From: Prorocentrum cordatum
Lineage: Eukaryota; Sar; Dinophyceae; Prorocentrales; Prorocentraceae
Assembly: GCA_963575745.1 (NCBI GenBank)
Contig: CAUYUJ010012758.1
Location: 313,501 to 377,500, forward strand
Reading direction: 5' to 3'
Length of the DNA stretch: 64,000 bases
Shown in pieces: positions 61,341 through 64,000 of the stretch. The position numbers were made by a program, and so were the translations under genes. The number at the start of each line of letters is the position of its first letter. The stretch's first letter is position 1. The notes beneath the pieces are model-generated. The model did no database searches and was not told the DNA's origin. It worked only from the letters and a program-made list of their open reading frames with translations.

Positions 61341-62244
61341 CGAACCCAATCTGTGGAAGACCCCCCCCCCTACCCCGGCAGAGCCACCCCGGCTCACCCC
61401 CCCCTTCAACTCACACGCCGGATCGGCATATTTGGTCTGCGTGCAGCGCGCGTCGCCAACCCTCCTCCGCCGAGTGCCCGGGCCTGTGCCGCCGCGGCCC
61501 CCGCGCAGGAACATGGACAAGCTCCAGAAGGCCGAGGAGATGATGCGGGAGGTGGGCTTCTCGGGGATCGGGGGAGAGGAAGAAGGCGAGGGGGCATTGG
61601 GGGGCGAGAGGACTATCCATTGCCTCCTGCGTCCAAGGACATCGGTTCCCCATGGCGCTGGACGTGTGCGGACTCTGGCTTCCGAAAGGAGAGAGGCGAA
61701 AGTGGACGGGGTTTATCCTCCTGGAGGGCTTCGCAGAAACAGATCGCGCCAGACGTGTGTCGTCATTTTCGGCGTGCGTGGGAGCTGGTTCTGGGTCCCC
61801 AGGCGTCTCGTGAAAAAAGTGATTCAGGACGAAAAGCCGGTCCCTAAGGAAGCGGTCCAGAAGCACGTGGGGGGAAGGCATGCCACAAGGGACGAGGAGG
61901 AGGAGGAGGACGAGGACCAATGTAAGCCCAAGACGCATCAACGATGTTACAATAAACCATCCCTCCAAGCTCCCTCTTCACGGGCCACCTACGAGGATTC
62001 ATTTTCATTGATTGAAGTGGCCCGTTGGAAGACAACCGTCTGAAAATGTTGAAGTGTGCCAGAAACCCCTCCTGGGATTTCAACGCCGCGAATTACCGAG
62101 ACTGTTGCATCTTGACGATCCCGAATTGTGCCAGAACACAATTTCCGGGATGTCAACACCACGAACCAGCATAATCGTTGCGCCTTGAAACTCCAACATC
62201 GTACCACAACAAAATGTTTGGGACATTGGCCCTGGTAATTAGCT
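61341..62244. other. stretch with unassigned plus-strand frame
   Basis: The segment MDKLQKAEEMMREVGFSGIG (about 61513-61572) and later CVVIFGVRGSWFWVPRRLVK (about 61759-61818) are not obviously repeat-derived and could be exon or element fragments. I recognise no family. No RNA gene seen. Confidence 0.3.
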
Positions 62245-62760
62245 CTTGAAGCTGTTGGAAGTTCTTGAACGAATGTGCGCGGCGTCAAGGCGAGAGCCAC
62301 CTTTTGGAAAAGAGCTGGCTTCCATCCGTGAAACGGATCCACTTTTGTATGACGAATGTGGGCGGCGCGAAGGTAAGAGCCTCATCTTGAAAACGGCCCA
62401 CCTTCCATCCGTGAAACTCTTGTAATATGTTTTGACGAATGTGCTGACGAATGTGCGCGGCGTTAAGGCGAGAGCCACATGTTGAAAACAACCCGCCCTC
62501 CATTCACGAAGCTCTTGCAATTTGTTATGACGAATGCGCGCGGCGCTAAGGCGAGAGCCATAAGTTGAAAACGATGTGTTAACACGAGCACGGCGCTAAT
62601 GCGAGAGCCACATGTTGAAAACCACCTGTCCTCAATCCGTGCAAATCTCTTATGTTTATTAATTGATGTGCATGGCGCTAAGGCGAGGGCCACATTTTGA
62701 AAGCGACCCGCCCTCCACCCGTGAAACTGCAGGCTATAATTGATGCGGAAGTCTCAGGCG
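62245..62760 (+). repeat. ~85-bp tandem repeat, six units
   Basis: Anchors GCGCGGCGTCAAGGCGAGAG (about 62276) and variants at about 62362, 62453, 62538, 62589 and 62669; spacing 85, 90, 85, 53 and 80 bp. Each continues into TTGAAAACGACCCGCC and CATCCGTGAAACTC. Inverted copies at 48985-49310. Confidence 0.75.
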
Positions 62761-63029
62761 GAACGCCCGACCCGCTCTTCCGATTGGCTTCGGGGTGCGA
62801 CAGGGAGGAGTTACTCAAAAGGAAAAATATGGAGGGGTGAGGGGGAGGGGGGGAGAGGGCGAGGGACAGGGAGGAATGAGTGAGGAGGAGCATTATGATA
62901 GTATGACGGTTTCGACCAGCTTCGCCCTCTTTGGGTTTCCCAAGTGGCCATCGTAACCGTGGTTGGATCCACGTTGAAAACCAGTCAGAGCGCGCTTCGG
63001 CAGAGTTCCGAAGGTCGGTTTGGAACAGA

Positions 63030-63275
63030 GGGGGGTGTAAGAGGAAGGAAGAAGATGACAAGAGAGAGAAGGAGGTGGAGTTGGAAGAAGATGAGGATGG
63101 GAAGGAGGATGAGGAGAAGGAGTAGGAGGAGAAGGAGGAGGAGGAGGCGGACGCGGGAGGAGGAGGAGGAGGAGGAGGAGAAAAAGGAGAAGGGAAAACA
63201 GGAGGAGCAGCAGGAGGAAATGCGAAGGAGGAGGAGGAGAAGTAGCAGGAGAAGCAGAAAGAGGAGGGGAAGGAT
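63030..63275. repeat. GGA/GAA microsatellite
   Basis: Polypurine on the plus strand with AGAAGG and GGAGCAGCA variants. The 270 bp before it (62761-63029) hold only a G-rich GGGAGGGGG stretch. Confidence 0.85.
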
Positions 63276-63599
63276 TCGGGAGAAGGACGTGCCAGCTTCG
63301 TGGTAGGCCCTGCCCGAATCCAATCGAGATCTCAGTGGGACGCCAGTGCAGTCAAGCTCTCTTGTGTTGGACCCAGGCCTCGGACTGCCAAAAGAGAGCA
63401 CGGCGACCGAGTTTTCAAAGCGGTGCGCCAGCATCCAGAGTTTCACCTGCCGCCGCAGGCGGGCCCCTCGAGGCCAGTGTCACCAGGGCCGTCAGTTAAG
63501 ACTGCCCGAGATGAAAAGATGCCCCAGATCCGCGGGCAGTTGAAAACCTTACCCCCCTACGAGTCCGATCGACGCTGGGGTGTCGGACGCCCTTGGGGT

Positions 63600-63850
63600 C
63601 TGGAGCCGTCTGGGGGTCTGAGGTGGCCCAGCATTGGTTCTGGCCAGCAGGAAGGGCGGGCAGGTTCGAGGTGCTGGGTTCGGGGAAGCTTGTCTAATCT
63701 TTCGACCACGGGGGGCCGTTTTCGGGTCGCGGGACCGTCAAACGGATCCAGGTTGAAAGTTCGCACCACATGGACCCCAGAAAGGGTCCGGAGACAGATT
63801 TTGAGCGCATTGGGCTGCATTCCCTTCCTGACCGATTTTCTGGGGTCTCA
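63600..63850. repeat. ~250-bp dispersed repeat, copy 2
   Basis: GGGGGTCTGAGGTGGCCCAG to CGATTTTCTGGGG, in the same order as 26865-27115. The last 150 bp of the window show nothing further. Confidence 0.6.
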
Positions 63851-64000
63851 ACCAATTCAGACATCCTGGCCGCTTCCAAGTTGGGGTTGGCTTGGTTGTA
63901 GACATCTTTGAAATTCTGGACCCCAGCTGGTTTTTCAGAGATCTGGCGTGCAGAGGTAGGGTTCACATCTGGTTGCTTGCTGGGGACAGGGTGCGCTCCC

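Overview
The window looks like intergenic, repeat-dominated nuclear DNA of a dinoflagellate. The best evidence is a relict dinoflagellate spliced-leader sequence at 10881-10902 on the minus strand, which matches the 22-nt leader at 21 of 22 positions as I recall it. It sits directly in front of a decayed LINE. Supporting signs are several decayed retroelement polyproteins of types I associate with dinoflagellates, very long polypurine/polypyrimidine microsatellites, and the absence of a clear host gene. I cannot name the genus.

Layout. 1-4055: AT-rich and TA/CATA microsatellites plus arrays of a degenerate ~11-bp motif (CTTGGGGCCTC or its complement). 4141-6645: a decayed DIRS-like element (gag-like part fused to a tyrosine recombinase, RT missing). 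9196-18723: a nest of retroelement fragments in both orientations: LINE(-) with the spliced-leader relict, LINE(+), DIRS-like 5' end(-), LINE 3' part(-), DIRS-like gag and RT(+), LINE ORF1(-). 18.8-22.7 kb: CCT/GGA tracts with foldback elements. 23.6-26.7 kb: a GC-rich satellite (~15 units of 128-145 bp) bracketed by 15-bp minisatellites in opposite orientations. 27-31.9 kb: no recognisable gene.

31985-48463 is the centrepiece: a 16.5-kb Ty1/copia-like LTR retrotransposon with exact boundaries (285-bp LTRs differing at 2 positions, CCACA target duplication, initiator-tRNA-Met-type primer site directly after the 5' LTR). It encodes, in order, a gag with zinc knuckle, an RNA 2'-phosphotransferase (Tpt1/KptA)-like domain, a RING-H2 finger, an aspartic protease, two cytosine-methyltransferase-like blocks, integrase, reverse transcriptase and RNase H. 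The first 10.4 kb is one reading frame broken only by one UAG and one UGA. The UAG lies inside the Tpt1 domain, between its Arg-His pair and the rest of the active site. About 54 copies of a 14-nt hairpin (GC-rich 5-bp stem, mostly a GNNA loop) are scattered through the element. Their stems covary and they occur in all three reading phases, so the structure rather than the peptide appears to be maintained.

48.5-64 kb: more ~11-bp repeat arrays, tandem and segmental duplications, a 0.6-0.7-kb repeat family (three full and two partial copies), a ~85-bp tandem repeat, and one short cluster of unrecognised non-repetitive ORFs (51433-52830). Nearly all other open frames are products of low-complexity DNA and are not annotated as genes. 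Domain calls were made by reading translations by eye; no search was run.
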